DNA of 19,920 nt from Chloroflexota bacterium (lineage in GTDB: Bacteria; Chloroflexota; Dormibacteria; Dormibacterales; Dormibacteraceae), in assembly GCA_003446775.1 (NCBI GenBank), contig DMCH01000147.1:73062-92981 (forward strand), written 5' to 3'. A program made the position numbers and the translations under genes. The notes beneath the pieces are model-generated. The model did no database searches, had not been told where the DNA came from, and saw only the letters and a list, made by a program, of their open reading frames with translations. Shown piece after piece: positions 1 to 7,648 of this stretch; within the stretch, counting starts at the first letter, position 1; the number at the start of each line of letters is the position of its first letter.

Positions 1-262
1 AAACGGTTTTGAAGACCGCGGGCTTCGTGTCCGCCAACGTCCACTTCGGTCCGCCAGAGTTCGACCTGGTGGCGCTGGTATTCCGCCGCCATCCATTGTT
101 ATCAACGGTCGTTCTCCATGTTGGCTGTCATCTTGGCTGTCGGTGGCACTCGGGGGCAGCACGTCGTTCGCGCGTAGAGCTCAGCCACGAAATTCCATAG
201 TGCTTCTCGTGAAGTGAAGTGCTCGTCGGCTAGGAAGAAAATGGACGAGCGATTGGTGGCGC
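1..262. other. Intergenic, no supported gene
   Basis: I find no gene I can support here. On the minus strand an open frame runs past the end of the LarA-like gene and stops at 102-104. It has no ATG, GTG or TTG near the strong GGAGGAGGT ribosome-binding-like sequence at 276-284, so it may be a gene remnant or chance. A direct repeat of TTGGCTGTC lies at 121-129 and 134-142. At the extreme left edge the minus strand can fold a 5-bp stem with a CTTCAAA loop, resembling a tRNA-Sec anticodon arm, but the rest of a tRNA is not visible. Confidence 0.5.
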
Positions 263-1549
263 CTACCCGCCGCTCACCTCCTCCGTAAGCGATTGGCGCC
301 TGCCGACGGAGGACAGGATCGGCCAGGAGACATTGTCCGCACGGTAGAGCACCTCGCCCGCGTTCGGCACGACCAGAATGCCTTCTGATTCACGATCCTT
401 CCACTCGTTGACGTCGATCTCCCGCGGATCTCTGTAGCCCAGACTCACGCGGCGGCAGCGCTGTTCCGGGATACCGGTGGCGAGGGTGACCTGAATTCGC
501 GGCTCTTCGCGGCGACTCGACGCGTCATACGTTCCTGCGCCTTTGACGTGGGTGCTGTGCGCTTTGATCATGCCGGGTATCGACGCAAATCTCTCGGGCT
601 GCTTGGTGAAGTATTCGAGCACGTGGTAGCCGACCTCGTCGATCAAGCCTCCATGCGTGTATGAGATTTCCGTGAGATGGGGCGCGAAGATCACCACTTC
701 GCCGCCATCGGCGATCGCCGGCTCAGTCTTGTACATCGACTTGGCGGCAGTCCACAGGTCGTCGTAGATGGGCGACGGCATCGAGAGCACTCTTCGAAAG
801 CCATGGGGCACACGAATGATCTCGAGCTCCGCCGACATGTCGGCCGCTTCGCTCCACGCGTCTTCATATCCACCAACCCACAGACCATTGAGCTCCGCAC
901 CGCGCACAACAAACGCGATGCATGTGATCGGTTTCGGCACCATCGCGGCACTTCGGTGGATGAGCCGCCGCACCGCAGTGTCCTTGATCCCAATCGTGCG
1001 CATGCTCGAGACCAGGGCGCCCAGCCAGTGCGTGATGCTGATCACCTCGGGGCCGGCGATGCCCGGGACCAGGTACTTGGCACCTCCTGAGAAGCCCGCG
1101 ACCTCGTGCGGAAAAACGGGACCGCAGATGATCAACTGGTCGTAGTCCAGGATCAGCCGGTTGAGATCAACCGGCATCTCTTCGCGCACCAGGCCGTCGC
1201 TCAACTCCTCAATTTCGTCGGCCGTTACCGTTCCGACGCGGGTCAGGTGCCCTGGACGGTCCCATTCGTGGTTGAAGATGGACGTGTTGGGGTAGCGCGC
1301 TTTACGTTCTGACGCAGATATCCCGACCAGGCGGTTGATCGCATCCTCCGACATCGCTGGATGAGTGCCGAGCGCAATCATGAAGTCGAGCCGTGTCGCT
1401 CGCCGGCCGACCGACTCGCAGAGCAAACGAAACAGCACAGGTATGGGCGCATGTCGGGTGCCGTCCGGAATCAGCACCAGAACCCGCTGGCCCGCTCGCA
1501 GGTCCTTCAGACCGCGCTCCAATGCTGCAGCGACTTGTTCCTCAGTCAC
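263..1549 (-). CDS. larA: LarA-family nickel-pincer 2-hydroxyacid racemase/epimerase
   Basis: This 428-residue protein has the length of lactate racemase LarA (DUF2088). The residues that bind the nickel-pincer nucleotide and do catalysis in Lactiplantibacillus LarA all have counterparts with matching spacing: D29 and R32 in PDGTR, H63 in ALGTHP, H148 and K158 in FPHEVAGFSGGAK, and H174. K158 would carry the cofactor, which other genes (larB, larC, larE) must make; none is in the window. The family racemises or epimerises 2-hydroxyacids, and members acting on sugar acids such as D-gluconate are known. The GTG start abuts the TAA of the SDR gene with no gap, so the two are probably translationally coupled, and this is the last gene of the leftward operon. 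The aldonate context argues against plain lactate racemisation: I infer a D-mannonate/D-gluconate 2-epimerase. The family call is secure, the substrate is not. Confidence 0.9.
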   Translation of the reverse strand: MTEEQVAAALERGLKDLRAGQRVLVLIPDGTRHAPIPVLFRLLCESVGRRATRLDFMIALGTHPAMSEDAINRLVGISASERKARYPNTSIFNHEWDRPGHLTRVGTVTADEIEELSDGLVREEMPVDLNRLILDYDQLIICGPVFPHEVAGFSGGAKYLVPGIAGPEVISITHWLGALVSSMRTIGIKDTAVRRLIHRSAAMVPKPITCIAFVVRGAELNGLWVGGYEDAWSEAADMSAELEIIRVPHGFRRVLSMPSPIYDDLWTAAKSMYKTEPAIADGGEVVIFAPHLTEISYTHGGLIDEVGYHVLEYFTKQPERFASIPGMIKAHSTHVKGAGTYDASSRREEPRIQVTLATGIPEQRCRRVSLGYRDPREIDVNEWKDRESEGILVVPNAGEVLYRADNVSWPILSSVGRRQSLTEEVSGG

Positions 1550-2398
1550 TTATATCCCGCTGAACGCACTGAACCCGCCGTCGATCGCGATCACGACGCC
1601 ATTCACGAACCGGGCGCCAGGTCCGCACAGCCAGACCACGGCACCGGCCAGGTCGTCAGGCCCACCGAAGCGCTGCGCCGGTGTGTGGTCGATGATCGCC
1701 TCCCCGCGTTTCGTCAGGGTGCCGTCTTCCTGCAGCAACAGCGTCCGGTTCTGTTCGCCGATGAAAAAGCCAGGCGCGATTGCGTTGACGCGAATCGATT
1801 CTCCATGACGCTGTCCTAGCTCGACCGCGAGCGAGCGCGTCAGGTTCTCGACCGCTGCCTTCGCCGCGCCATAACCGGCGACCCGCGTCAGGGCGCGGGA
1901 GGCTGACATCGACGAGACGTTGACGATCGCACCGCCTCCTGAGCTGACGATGGCCTCGCCGAACACGAGGCTAGGCAGGAGCGTGCCGGTCAGGTTGAGG
2001 TCGACGACTTCCCTGAACGCCGTTTCGGACATCGCGAATGGATCTGCCCCCGCGTCCACGGTCGCCGCCTTTGTGTTGCCACCCGCGGCGTTGACCAGCA
2101 CGTTCACGCCACCCCATTTCTGCACGACCCTCTCGCGAGCAGCAACGAGCGATTCGCGCTCGAGCACGTCCGCTGGCACGGCCATCGCCTCGCCACCGCG
2201 ATTTAGAATCTGAGCAACCACCTCTTCAGCCACCCCGCGTCGGCGTCCGAGCACACTCACCTTTGCGCCGGCCATCGCCAGCGCCATCGCGATCGCCCTG
2301 CCAAGCACCCCGGTGCCACCTGTCACGACAGCCGACTGGCCATCCAAGGAGTAGAGCGAACGCAGATATTCGTCGTTCTTGGCGGCCGGTCGATTCAC
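1550..2398 (-). CDS. SDR oxidoreductase, D-mannonate oxidoreductase (fructuronate reductase)-like
   Basis: This 282-residue short-chain dehydrogenase has the NAD(P)-binding motif TGGTGVLG at 26-33, an NAAGG motif at 103-107, catalytic S163, Y176 and K180, and a C-terminal IDGGFSAFSGI. The stretches GTLLPSLVF, VSSMSAS, NAIAPGFF..EQNR, DHTP..RFG and DGGFSAFSG are, from memory, the signature of the SDR-type D-mannonate oxidoreductase found in Bacillus-like hexuronate operons. That enzyme interconverts D-fructuronate and D-mannonate with NAD(H). Gluconate 5-dehydrogenase or another polyol/aldonate SDR is the main alternative. The GTG start overlaps the TGA of the permease gene (GTGA), and the stop abuts the LarA-like gene, so it sits firmly inside the operon. 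Being next to a 2-hydroxyacid epimerase supports an aldonate such as mannonate as substrate. No mannonate dehydratase (UxuA) is seen in the window. Confidence 0.85.
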   Translation of the reverse strand: MNRPAAKNDEYLRSLYSLDGQSAVVTGGTGVLGRAIAMALAMAGAKVSVLGRRRGVAEEVVAQILNRGGEAMAVPADVLERESLVAARERVVQKWGGVNVLVNAAGGNTKAATVDAGADPFAMSETAFREVVDLNLTGTLLPSLVFGEAIVSSGGGAIVNVSSMSASRALTRVAGYGAAKAAVENLTRSLAVELGQRHGESIRVNAIAPGFFIGEQNRTLLLQEDGTLTKRGEAIIDHTPAQRFGGPDDLAGAVVWLCGPGARFVNGVVIAIDGGFSAFSGI

Positions 2399-3264
2399 CC
2401 CTTGAGCGACCCCGCCGCCAGGCCTGCCACGATGTAGCGCTGCACCACGAGGAACAGGATCATCGCCGGCACCGCGACCACCAGGCTAGCCGCCATCAGC
2501 AGGTTCCAGTAAGGGATAGAAAAGCTCTCGGACACGTAGTACTGGAGGCCAGGCCCGAGGGTCTTCGTCTCCGGGGACGTCAGCACCGACGCGAACAGGA
2601 TGTCATTCCACGCGAGCAGGAAAGAGAACACAAATGTGACGACGATGCCCGGGATAGCCAGCGGCAGCGTGACGTGGCGGATGACCTGGAAGCGGTTGGC
2701 ACCGTCCACGATCGCCTGTTCCTCGAGCTCGACGGGCAGGCTCTTCACGTACACGCTCAGCAGCCAGATGGCGAAGGGCAGGGCGAATGTCATGTAGGTC
2801 AGGACCAGGCCCCAGTACGTGCCCACGATACGAACCTGGATCGAGTGCTGAATGATGATGTAGATGACGAACAGGGGCAGCAGGAGCATGATGCCAGGCA
2901 CGGTCTGGGTGGCCAGCAGCGAAATCCGGAACACGTTTCGCAACGGGAATCTGAAGCGCGCGATGACGTATGCGGCGCCCAGTGCCAGCAGCGACGAGAT
3001 CGCCCCGGTGCTGGTCGCGACGATGAGGCTGTTGCGCAGGTAGAGACCAAGGTCGACCGTCTGCCAGATACGCGCGAAGTTATCAAATTGGGGATGCGTC
3101 GGCAGGAGGTCGCCCGAGCCCGCTCCGGAGTCGGACTGGAGGGCGACAACCGCCATGTACAGGAAAGGCGCCAGGACGAACGTCACGTAGGCGAGAGCGA
3201 CCCCGTACCGCCACCAACCGCGGGGACGGACCGCGCGCAGCCGGGTGCGAGCTGCGATCGCCAT
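2395..3264 (-). CDS. Carbohydrate ABC transporter permease (MalG/AraQ type)
   Basis: This 289-residue inner-membrane protein has about six hydrophobic segments (near 20-42, 78-103, 113-139, 150-172, 204-227 and 254-278). The cytoplasmic EAA loop that docks the ATPase is at 181-205 (EEQAIVDGAN...LPLAIPG), as in CUT1-family sugar permeases of the MalG type. It should pair with the permease just upstream to move a sugar or oligosaccharide delivered by the binding protein. The ATG start shares one base with the upstream permease stop (TGATG), and its own TGA lies inside the GTG of the SDR gene, so the three are translationally coupled. No transporter ATPase gene is present, so a shared MsmK/UgpC-type ATPase elsewhere is likely. 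Confidence 0.9.
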   Translation of the reverse strand: MAIAARTRLRAVRPRGWWRYGVALAYVTFVLAPFLYMAVVALQSDSGAGSGDLLPTHPQFDNFARIWQTVDLGLYLRNSLIVATSTGAISSLLALGAAYVIARFRFPLRNVFRISLLATQTVPGIMLLLPLFVIYIIIQHSIQVRIVGTYWGLVLTYMTFALPFAIWLLSVYVKSLPVELEEQAIVDGANRFQVIRHVTLPLAIPGIVVTFVFSFLLAWNDILFASVLTSPETKTLGPGLQYYVSESFSIPYWNLLMAASLVVAVPAMILFLVVQRYIVAGLAAGSLKG

Positions 3265-4229
3265 CAGTCGGTGTCTCCAATCCTCGCGGCGCGCAGGTAG
3301 ATCACGGCCGGCGTGAGCATGATCACGAGCGCGACCACGGACATCGCCGCTCCGAGGCCGAGGTTGAACGTGATGAAGGAGTTGACGTAGATGTTCAAGG
3401 GCAGCACGTTGACCTCGTCCGGCGGCGTCGGGCCGAACATCACATAAGGAAGAGCGAAATTGTTGAAGTGGTTGATCGTCGAGAGTGCGATGCCGAGACC
3501 GAGGGTCGGGGCGATCAGGGGCAGCGTGATGCGGCGAAAGATGCGAGGCGGCGTCGCGCCATCAATCCTGGCGGCATCGTAGACGTCGGCCGGAATCGTC
3601 TGCAGCGCCGCCAGCGCCATGAGGTAGATGAACGGCCATGAGGCCCATACATCGGCCACGATCAATGCCCACAGTGAGCGTGGGCCGATCAACCAGAACG
3701 TGTCCCGCGATCCCAGGTGGAGAGCCGCCAGGATTTGGTCGGCGATTCCGGTGCTGGTCATGAAGACGAGGCGCCACAGGATCCCGTTCACAAAGGTCGG
3801 AATGATGTAGGGCAGCAGCATCACCGCACGCAGGAATGTCCGTCCCCGGAGCTGGCCGTTCAGGAGAAGTGCGGCGCCCACTCCGATCGGGAGAGTGAAG
3901 AGCGTGGTCGCGACCGAAAAGACCACGCTCGCTTTGATTGACCCATAGAACGACGGCGCCAACGGACCGCGCGGGTCGAGGCCGTCGACATAGTGCTTTA
4001 GCCCGACGAACGGGGCGTGCGTCCAGTCGCCGATGCTGTTCTGGTTCAGTCCTGTGAGGCTGATGTACAAGGCGAAGGCCATCGGCACGAACACGATCAG
4101 CGTCAGTGGAATCAGGCTCGGCGACAGTAGCCAGTACGGCACGCGGATCGAGGAGCGGTGCGACGACCGCCGGGGCCCACTGAGGCCGGCGGCGACCGCG
4201 ACACGAAGCGCGGCTCCCTTTATGGTCAC
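3264..4229 (-). CDS. Carbohydrate ABC transporter permease (MalF/UgpA type)
   Basis: This 321-residue permease starts at a GTG that shares one base with the TAG of the binding-protein gene (TAGTG). A longer open frame continues upstream in the same frame, but it runs antiparallel to nothing useful and overlaps the binding-protein gene, so the short start is right. A basic, poorly conserved leader of about 30 residues precedes six membrane segments (near 33-59, 98-124, 132-156, 184-209, 236-262 and 288-312). The EAA loop is at 218-241 (YDAARIDGAT...LPLIAP). This is the MalF-like partner in a CUT1-type importer. The next permease starts one base inside its stop codon. It probably works in sugar or glycoside uptake together with the Tat lipoprotein upstream. 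Confidence 0.88.
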   Translation of the reverse strand: MTIKGAALRVAVAAGLSGPRRSSHRSSIRVPYWLLSPSLIPLTLIVFVPMAFALYISLTGLNQNSIGDWTHAPFVGLKHYVDGLDPRGPLAPSFYGSIKASVVFSVATTLFTLPIGVGAALLLNGQLRGRTFLRAVMLLPYIIPTFVNGILWRLVFMTSTGIADQILAALHLGSRDTFWLIGPRSLWALIVADVWASWPFIYLMALAALQTIPADVYDAARIDGATPPRIFRRITLPLIAPTLGLGIALSTINHFNNFALPYVMFGPTPPDEVNVLPLNIYVNSFITFNLGLGAAMSVVALVIMLTPAVIYLRAARIGDTD

Positions 4230-5614
4230 TAGCCCAGCGAGGCTTGGAGCTCCTGGTTGACCTGGGTCAGGGCGGACTTCAGGTCGCTCATCGAATAGGA
4301 ACCGGAAATTCCGATCTGGCTCGCAATCTTGTTGATCGCCTTGCCCACCTCCACCTCGAGTGGTCCCCAGGAGGAGAAGAACGGCGTCGGATAGGCCTTG
4401 AGCGCAGCATCGTAGAGCGGGCTCCAGTTTCCCTGCTTGAGCTCGGGATACTTGTTGAACGTATCCAGCACTACCGGCTGCTGCGCGCGAAGCTTGAAGT
4501 ACTGATACTGGATCTCGGGGTTGACCACAACCTTGAGCAGGTTGAGCGCAAGCTCCTGGTTCTTGCTGTATCTGAACAGGGTGTAGTACTGGCCGGACAC
4601 GAAGCCCTGGGCCGGTTTGCCGCCTGCAGGAAGTGACGTCATGCCATAGGGCACAGTCGGGCCGAGCGTGTACTCGTACTGCCCGGCGACGGGAGAGTTG
4701 TCGTAGCTCACGATCCCGCCAGGTCCCGCCATGACCGACATGCCGATCTTGCCGGTGGCGAACGCCCTGACCTCGTCGGCGCCTTTGAACGCAGCGTCCT
4801 GGCGCGCAGCGATCTTGTACTTGGCCATCCAGTCGAGCCAGAAGGCGCACGCCTCTACCGATTCGGGCGAGTCGAGCAAACCCTTCTTGCCGGTTGAATC
4901 GATCAGCTGGCCGCCGAGTTGGGTGGTGAAGAGCCAGATCTTGTGCCAGGGATCGAAGCCGTCGGCGGGAGCCATCGCGGTGCCCCACTGGTCGGTTCCG
5001 TTGGTCATCGCCTTGGCCGCATCCACAAAATCGCTCCAGGTCGTAGGCACCTTGCTGATGCCAGCCGCCTGGAACATCGCCTTGTTGTGGACCATGGCCC
5101 ACGGGTTGCCGCTGACCGGCACTGCAATCAGCTTGTCCGGCGACGGGCCGCTCATCGTCAGCTGGGGCGGAAGGAAGATTCCTTTGCCGCCGATGTGGTT
5201 CCACATATCGTTCGTGAAGACCTCGAAGCTGCCCGTCGCGTACGCGGTCGGCACCAGCGTGGATCCGAACTCGAAGATGTCGGGCCCTTCCTGGGCCGCC
5301 GACGAGGTCTCGAGCTTGGTGGTTTCCTCAGCGGCGGAGGCGTAGGTGTCATAAGTGAAGGACGAGCCGGGGTTCTCCTTCGCGAACTGCGCCTTGATCA
5401 TGTCCATCAGCTGGGCTTGCGCCTGTGGATGGGCCGTGTCTTTGGCGATGTAGAGCGAAAGCGTCGCCGGCTTGGGCGAGCCAGTCGCTGGAGCGCTGGG
5501 TGATTGGGCGCACGCCTCTAGAAAACCAGGCACGGCGACCGCCGCCGCGGTGCCCATCCCCGCCACCTCCAAGAACCGCCTTCGCGTCAGCTTGCCATGA
5601 AAAAGATCAGCCAT
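4229..5614 (-). CDS. ABC transporter sugar-binding lipoprotein (Tat-exported)
   Basis: This 461-residue family-1 extracellular solute-binding protein has the size usual for CUT1 sugar-binding proteins. The N-terminus has a twin-arginine signal (LTRRRFLEV, residues 9-17), a hydrophobic stretch, and a lipobox ending at C35 (FLEAC), so it is probably exported folded by Tat and lipid-anchored. A low-complexity Ser/Pro/Ala linker follows. The mature part has features of the family: DIFEFGS near 110, repeated Trp-rich segments, and a GxTSLPAGG stretch near 330. The ATG is preceded by AGGAGG (5619-5624), the best ribosome-binding site of the operon, which fits the higher dosage such proteins need. 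The gene follows the TIM-barrel gene by 21 bp and overlaps the first permease. The ligand cannot be told from sequence; a glycoside or uronide is inferred from context. Confidence 0.9.
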   Translation of the reverse strand: MADLFHGKLTRRRFLEVAGMGTAAAVAVPGFLEACAQSPSAPATGSPKPATLSLYIAKDTAHPQAQAQLMDMIKAQFAKENPGSSFTYDTYASAAEETTKLETSSAAQEGPDIFEFGSTLVPTAYATGSFEVFTNDMWNHIGGKGIFLPPQLTMSGPSPDKLIAVPVSGNPWAMVHNKAMFQAAGISKVPTTWSDFVDAAKAMTNGTDQWGTAMAPADGFDPWHKIWLFTTQLGGQLIDSTGKKGLLDSPESVEACAFWLDWMAKYKIAARQDAAFKGADEVRAFATGKIGMSVMAGPGGIVSYDNSPVAGQYEYTLGPTVPYGMTSLPAGGKPAQGFVSGQYYTLFRYSKNQELALNLLKVVVNPEIQYQYFKLRAQQPVVLDTFNKYPELKQGNWSPLYDAALKAYPTPFFSSWGPLEVEVGKAINKIASQIGISGSYSMSDLKSALTQVNQELQASLG

Positions 5615-5618
5615 TTCT

Positions 5619-5624
5619 CCTCCT
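5619..5624 (-). promoter_or_regulatory. Strong ribosome-binding site of the binding-protein gene
   Basis: AGGAGG lies four bases before the ATG at 5614 on the minus strand, within GAGGAGGAGAAATG. It settles the start of the binding protein. It is clearly stronger than the sites of the neighbouring genes, most of which start by overlap with the preceding stop codon. Confidence 0.75.
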
Positions 5625-5635
5625 CGTCAATGCCG

Positions 5636-6514
5636 TCAATGAGGGCTCGCCACGGTCTCGCCCACCAACCCCCGAAGAGCGGAGAGAGCGACGGCAAATC
5701 GTTCCGTCGCATCGATCTCGTGCAAACGCATTTGAAGATGCGGCTCGATCACCAAGAAGCCGCGATAGTCCTGGCGTTCGAGCGCATGCAGAAGGTCCGC
5801 GAGCTGGCCCTCACCCTCGCCGGCCGGCCGCACGCTTGCCATCAGCCGCTCCTCCGGTGCGTGGGCAGGGTACGGTTCGACACCGTCGCGGTCGACGCGG
5901 ACCGCGTCCTTGACGTGAAAGTGGACGACGTGCTGGGCGAGCAGCGGCCACGCCTCATCGAAAGGCCGGACGCCGACCTGCACGAAGTTGGCCGGGTCGA
6001 ACGCGATCTGCAGGGCCGGCGATCCCACAGACTCCACCAGGTCGCGGCAGTGCACGGCGTCATCGCCGTAGACGTAGCTCTCGTTCTCGTGCACGAGCAG
6101 AAGGTCTTGCGATGCAGCTTCTTTCGCAAACGCACTCATCCGCCGCAGAACCTCGTCCCTGAATGCGGCGTGACGGCCATTCGGGATGAAGAACGAGAAG
6201 ACACGGATGCGCCTGGTCTGCAATCGTTGGGCGGCGTCCATCGCGGCACGGAGACGTGACAGCTCTGCATCAAAGTCGCCTTCGATATCGGCCTTGCCCA
6301 CGGGCGAGCCGACCGCAGACACGCTCATCCCGGCGGCACGCAGAAGCCTGGCCGCGAGCTCGAGCCGTTCGGACCCCAGGTCGACGACGTTGATGCCCCA
6401 CGCGGAGCGCAGCTCGAGGGCGCCGACACCTTGATCGTGGAGGACCGCGATCTGTTCCTCCAGGCCAGGAGCGATCTCATCGCCCAACGCGCTTATCGGC
6501 CAGTGATCAGCCAC
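5636..6514 (-). CDS. Sugar phosphate isomerase/epimerase-like TIM-barrel protein
   Basis: This 292-residue protein belongs to the xylose-isomerase-like/AP-endonuclease-2 TIM-barrel family. Likely metal ligands are E143 (LLVHENES), D173 (AFDPANF), H198/H200 (HFHVKDA) and E257 (LVIEPHL), the usual Glu-Asp-His-Glu set. I start it at GTG 6514, eight bases inside the end of the LacI-type gene, with GGGGAAGG about eight bases upstream. A longer in-frame extension to 6661 overlaps the regulator and looks non-coding. Family members isomerise, epimerise or dehydrate sugars, inososes and keto-sugars, and some cleave 3-keto-glycosides. The reaction here is unknown. It is the first enzyme gene after the regulator and is 21 bp before the transporter. 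It could be the aldose-to-ketose isomerase of the pathway, but that is inference. Confidence 0.85.
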   Translation of the reverse strand: MADHWPISALGDEIAPGLEEQIAVLHDQGVGALELRSAWGINVVDLGSERLELAARLLRAAGMSVSAVGSPVGKADIEGDFDAELSRLRAAMDAAQRLQTRRIRVFSFFIPNGRHAAFRDEVLRRMSAFAKEAASQDLLLVHENESYVYGDDAVHCRDLVESVGSPALQIAFDPANFVQVGVRPFDEAWPLLAQHVVHFHVKDAVRVDRDGVEPYPAHAPEERLMASVRPAGEGEGQLADLLHALERQDYRGFLVIEPHLQMRLHEIDATERFAVALSALRGLVGETVASPH

Positions 6515-7532
6515 CCAAAGCCTTCCCCACCAATCTGCGGTGGGACTCGCGCAGCACGAGATGCGACTCGAGCACCAGCTGCTGGCCCTGGGCGGTGCCG
6601 TCGCTAGCCGACATGAGCAACTGCGCGGCGACCTCGCCCAGCTGACGAGCCGGCTGCTCAACCACGGTTAGTGTCGGCGTCACCAGCGAGGCCCAGGCCG
6701 CGTCGCCAAACCCCACGACCGCGATGTCCTCCGGCCAGCGCACCCGGCGCGCGCGTAGTGACCAGAGCACCCCAGTGGTCAGAATCACGCTGCTGCTGAA
6801 GATGGCGTCCGGGCGCGGCGTAAGCGACAGCAGGTCGAGCGTGCTCTGCCGTCCATGCTCGAACGTGAACGGCCCGAGGCGTACGTACTTCTCGCTGAAG
6901 ACGAGACCCGCCTGTTCGAGCGCGTCCCGATAGCCCCTCAGGCGCTCGCGCGCTGTCGAAATGCTCTGCGGTCCATTTACCAACGCGATCCGGTGATGAC
7001 CGCTCTCGATCAGCAGCCGAGTCGCCTGGAACGCGCTGCCGTGGTTGTCCATCACTACCCGGTTGAGCTCTGTCGAGCCACCATCCCGATCCATCAGCAC
7101 CACTGGTATCCCGCGCGACCGCAGGCGCTCGACCTCAGCCGGCACATCGCCACGCGGGGTCAGGATCAGGCCGTCGACACGGGCCCGAGAGAACGCCGCG
7201 AGCGCTTTCAGCTCGCGCGCGGCATCGTCGTTGCTTGACGCCGCCACCAGGATATGCCCGGCCTTGCTGAGCACCGACTCTGCCCCCGCCAGCGCCTGGG
7301 AGAAGAAGCTGTTGGTGGCGTCGGCGACAATCGCTCCGATCGTCAGGGATCGCGTCCGTGCGCGGCCCCTCCGGCCCACCTGGTAGCCGACGTGATGCAT
7401 CGCGCTCATGACCCGCTTGCGGGTCGCCTCGCCGACAGGCTTGGGGCCGCGATTGACGACGTACGAGACAGTCGCCAGAGAGACCCCCGCTGCCCGCGCC
7501 ACGTCGCGCATCGATGTGTGCTGCGCAGTCAT
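6507..7532 (-). CDS. LacI-family transcriptional regulator
   Basis: This 341-residue repressor has an N-terminal helix-turn-helix at about 8-28 (MRDVARAAGVSLATVSYVVN), a hinge helix near 40-56, and then a periplasmic-binding-protein-like effector domain beginning LTIGAIVADATNSFFSQAL. The length is normal. ATG 7532 is preceded by GGGGAG about nine bases upstream; the in-frame ATG at residue 8 is a possible second start. It is the first gene of the leftward operon and diverges from the rightward operon, so it probably controls both. The intergenic region holds repeated TGTTCGACTC sequences, one of which overlaps its own ribosome-binding site, suggesting autoregulation. The effector is most likely a sugar or sugar acid made by the pathway. 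Confidence 0.92.
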   Translation of the reverse strand: MTAQHTSMRDVARAAGVSLATVSYVVNRGPKPVGEATRKRVMSAMHHVGYQVGRRGRARTRSLTIGAIVADATNSFFSQALAGAESVLSKAGHILVAASSNDDAARELKALAAFSRARVDGLILTPRGDVPAEVERLRSRGIPVVLMDRDGGSTELNRVVMDNHGSAFQATRLLIESGHHRIALVNGPQSISTARERLRGYRDALEQAGLVFSEKYVRLGPFTFEHGRQSTLDLLSLTPRPDAIFSSSVILTTGVLWSLRARRVRWPEDIAVVGFGDAAWASLVTPTLTVVEQPARQLGEVAAQLLMSASDGTAQGQQLVLESHLVLRESHRRLVGKALGG

Positions 7533-7534
7533 GT

Positions 7535-7564
7535 TGTTCGACTCCCCTGTTCGACTCGTTCGAG
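7535..7564. promoter_or_regulatory. Candidate LacI-family operator, proximal pair
   Basis: TGTTCGACTC occurs twice (7535-7544 and 7548-7557), and the second copy runs into another TTCGA at 7559-7563, forming the inverted repeat CTCG-TT-CGAG at 7555-7564. The first copy covers the ribosome-binding region of the regulator gene. The same decamer recurs at 7623 beside the divergent gene. Binding by the adjacent regulator is inferred from position and repetition only. Confidence 0.5.
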
Positions 7565-7576
7565 CTTATCACAGAA

Positions 7577-7605
7577 TTGCGGACAGCGGACCACCCCTTT
7601 AGACT
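7577..7605 (+). promoter_or_regulatory. Putative sigma-70-type promoter for the rightward operon
   Basis: TTGCGG (7577-7582) and TAGACT (7600-7605) are separated by 17 bases, a plausible -35/-10 pair. A start of transcription near 7612 would give a leader of about 30 bases containing the third TGTTCGACTC copy, so a repressor bound there would block initiation or early elongation. This is pattern matching only. Confidence 0.4.
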
Positions 7606-7622
7606 AGACGGTGAAATGCGCT

Positions 7623-7648
7623 TGTTCGACTCGGTGTTCGAATGAGTC
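7623..7648. promoter_or_regulatory. Candidate LacI-family operator, distal copy over the start codon
   Basis: The third TGTTCGACTC (7623-7632) is followed by a further TGTTCGA at 7635-7641, and TTCGAA at 7637-7642 runs into the ATG. GACTC at 7628-7632 and GAGTC at 7644-7648 form an inverted repeat. The downstream gene has no ribosome-binding site here, so an operator replaces the usual leader signal. Confidence 0.45.

Noticed and set aside
1..55. Calling a tRNA-Sec gene as a feature
   Set aside because: Only the anticodon arm fits, the D arm overlaps it or has mismatches, and the rest is outside the window.
2263..3300. 345-codon plus-strand open frame
   Set aside because: Its composition is Arg/Gln/Asp-rich and it is the antisense shadow of the permease and SDR genes, which have clear family motifs.
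4230..5204. Upstream extension of the first permease frame, giving a 646-residue protein
   Set aside because: It lies in another frame of the well-supported binding-protein gene, has no recognisable domain, and the permease family starts near the GTG at 4229.
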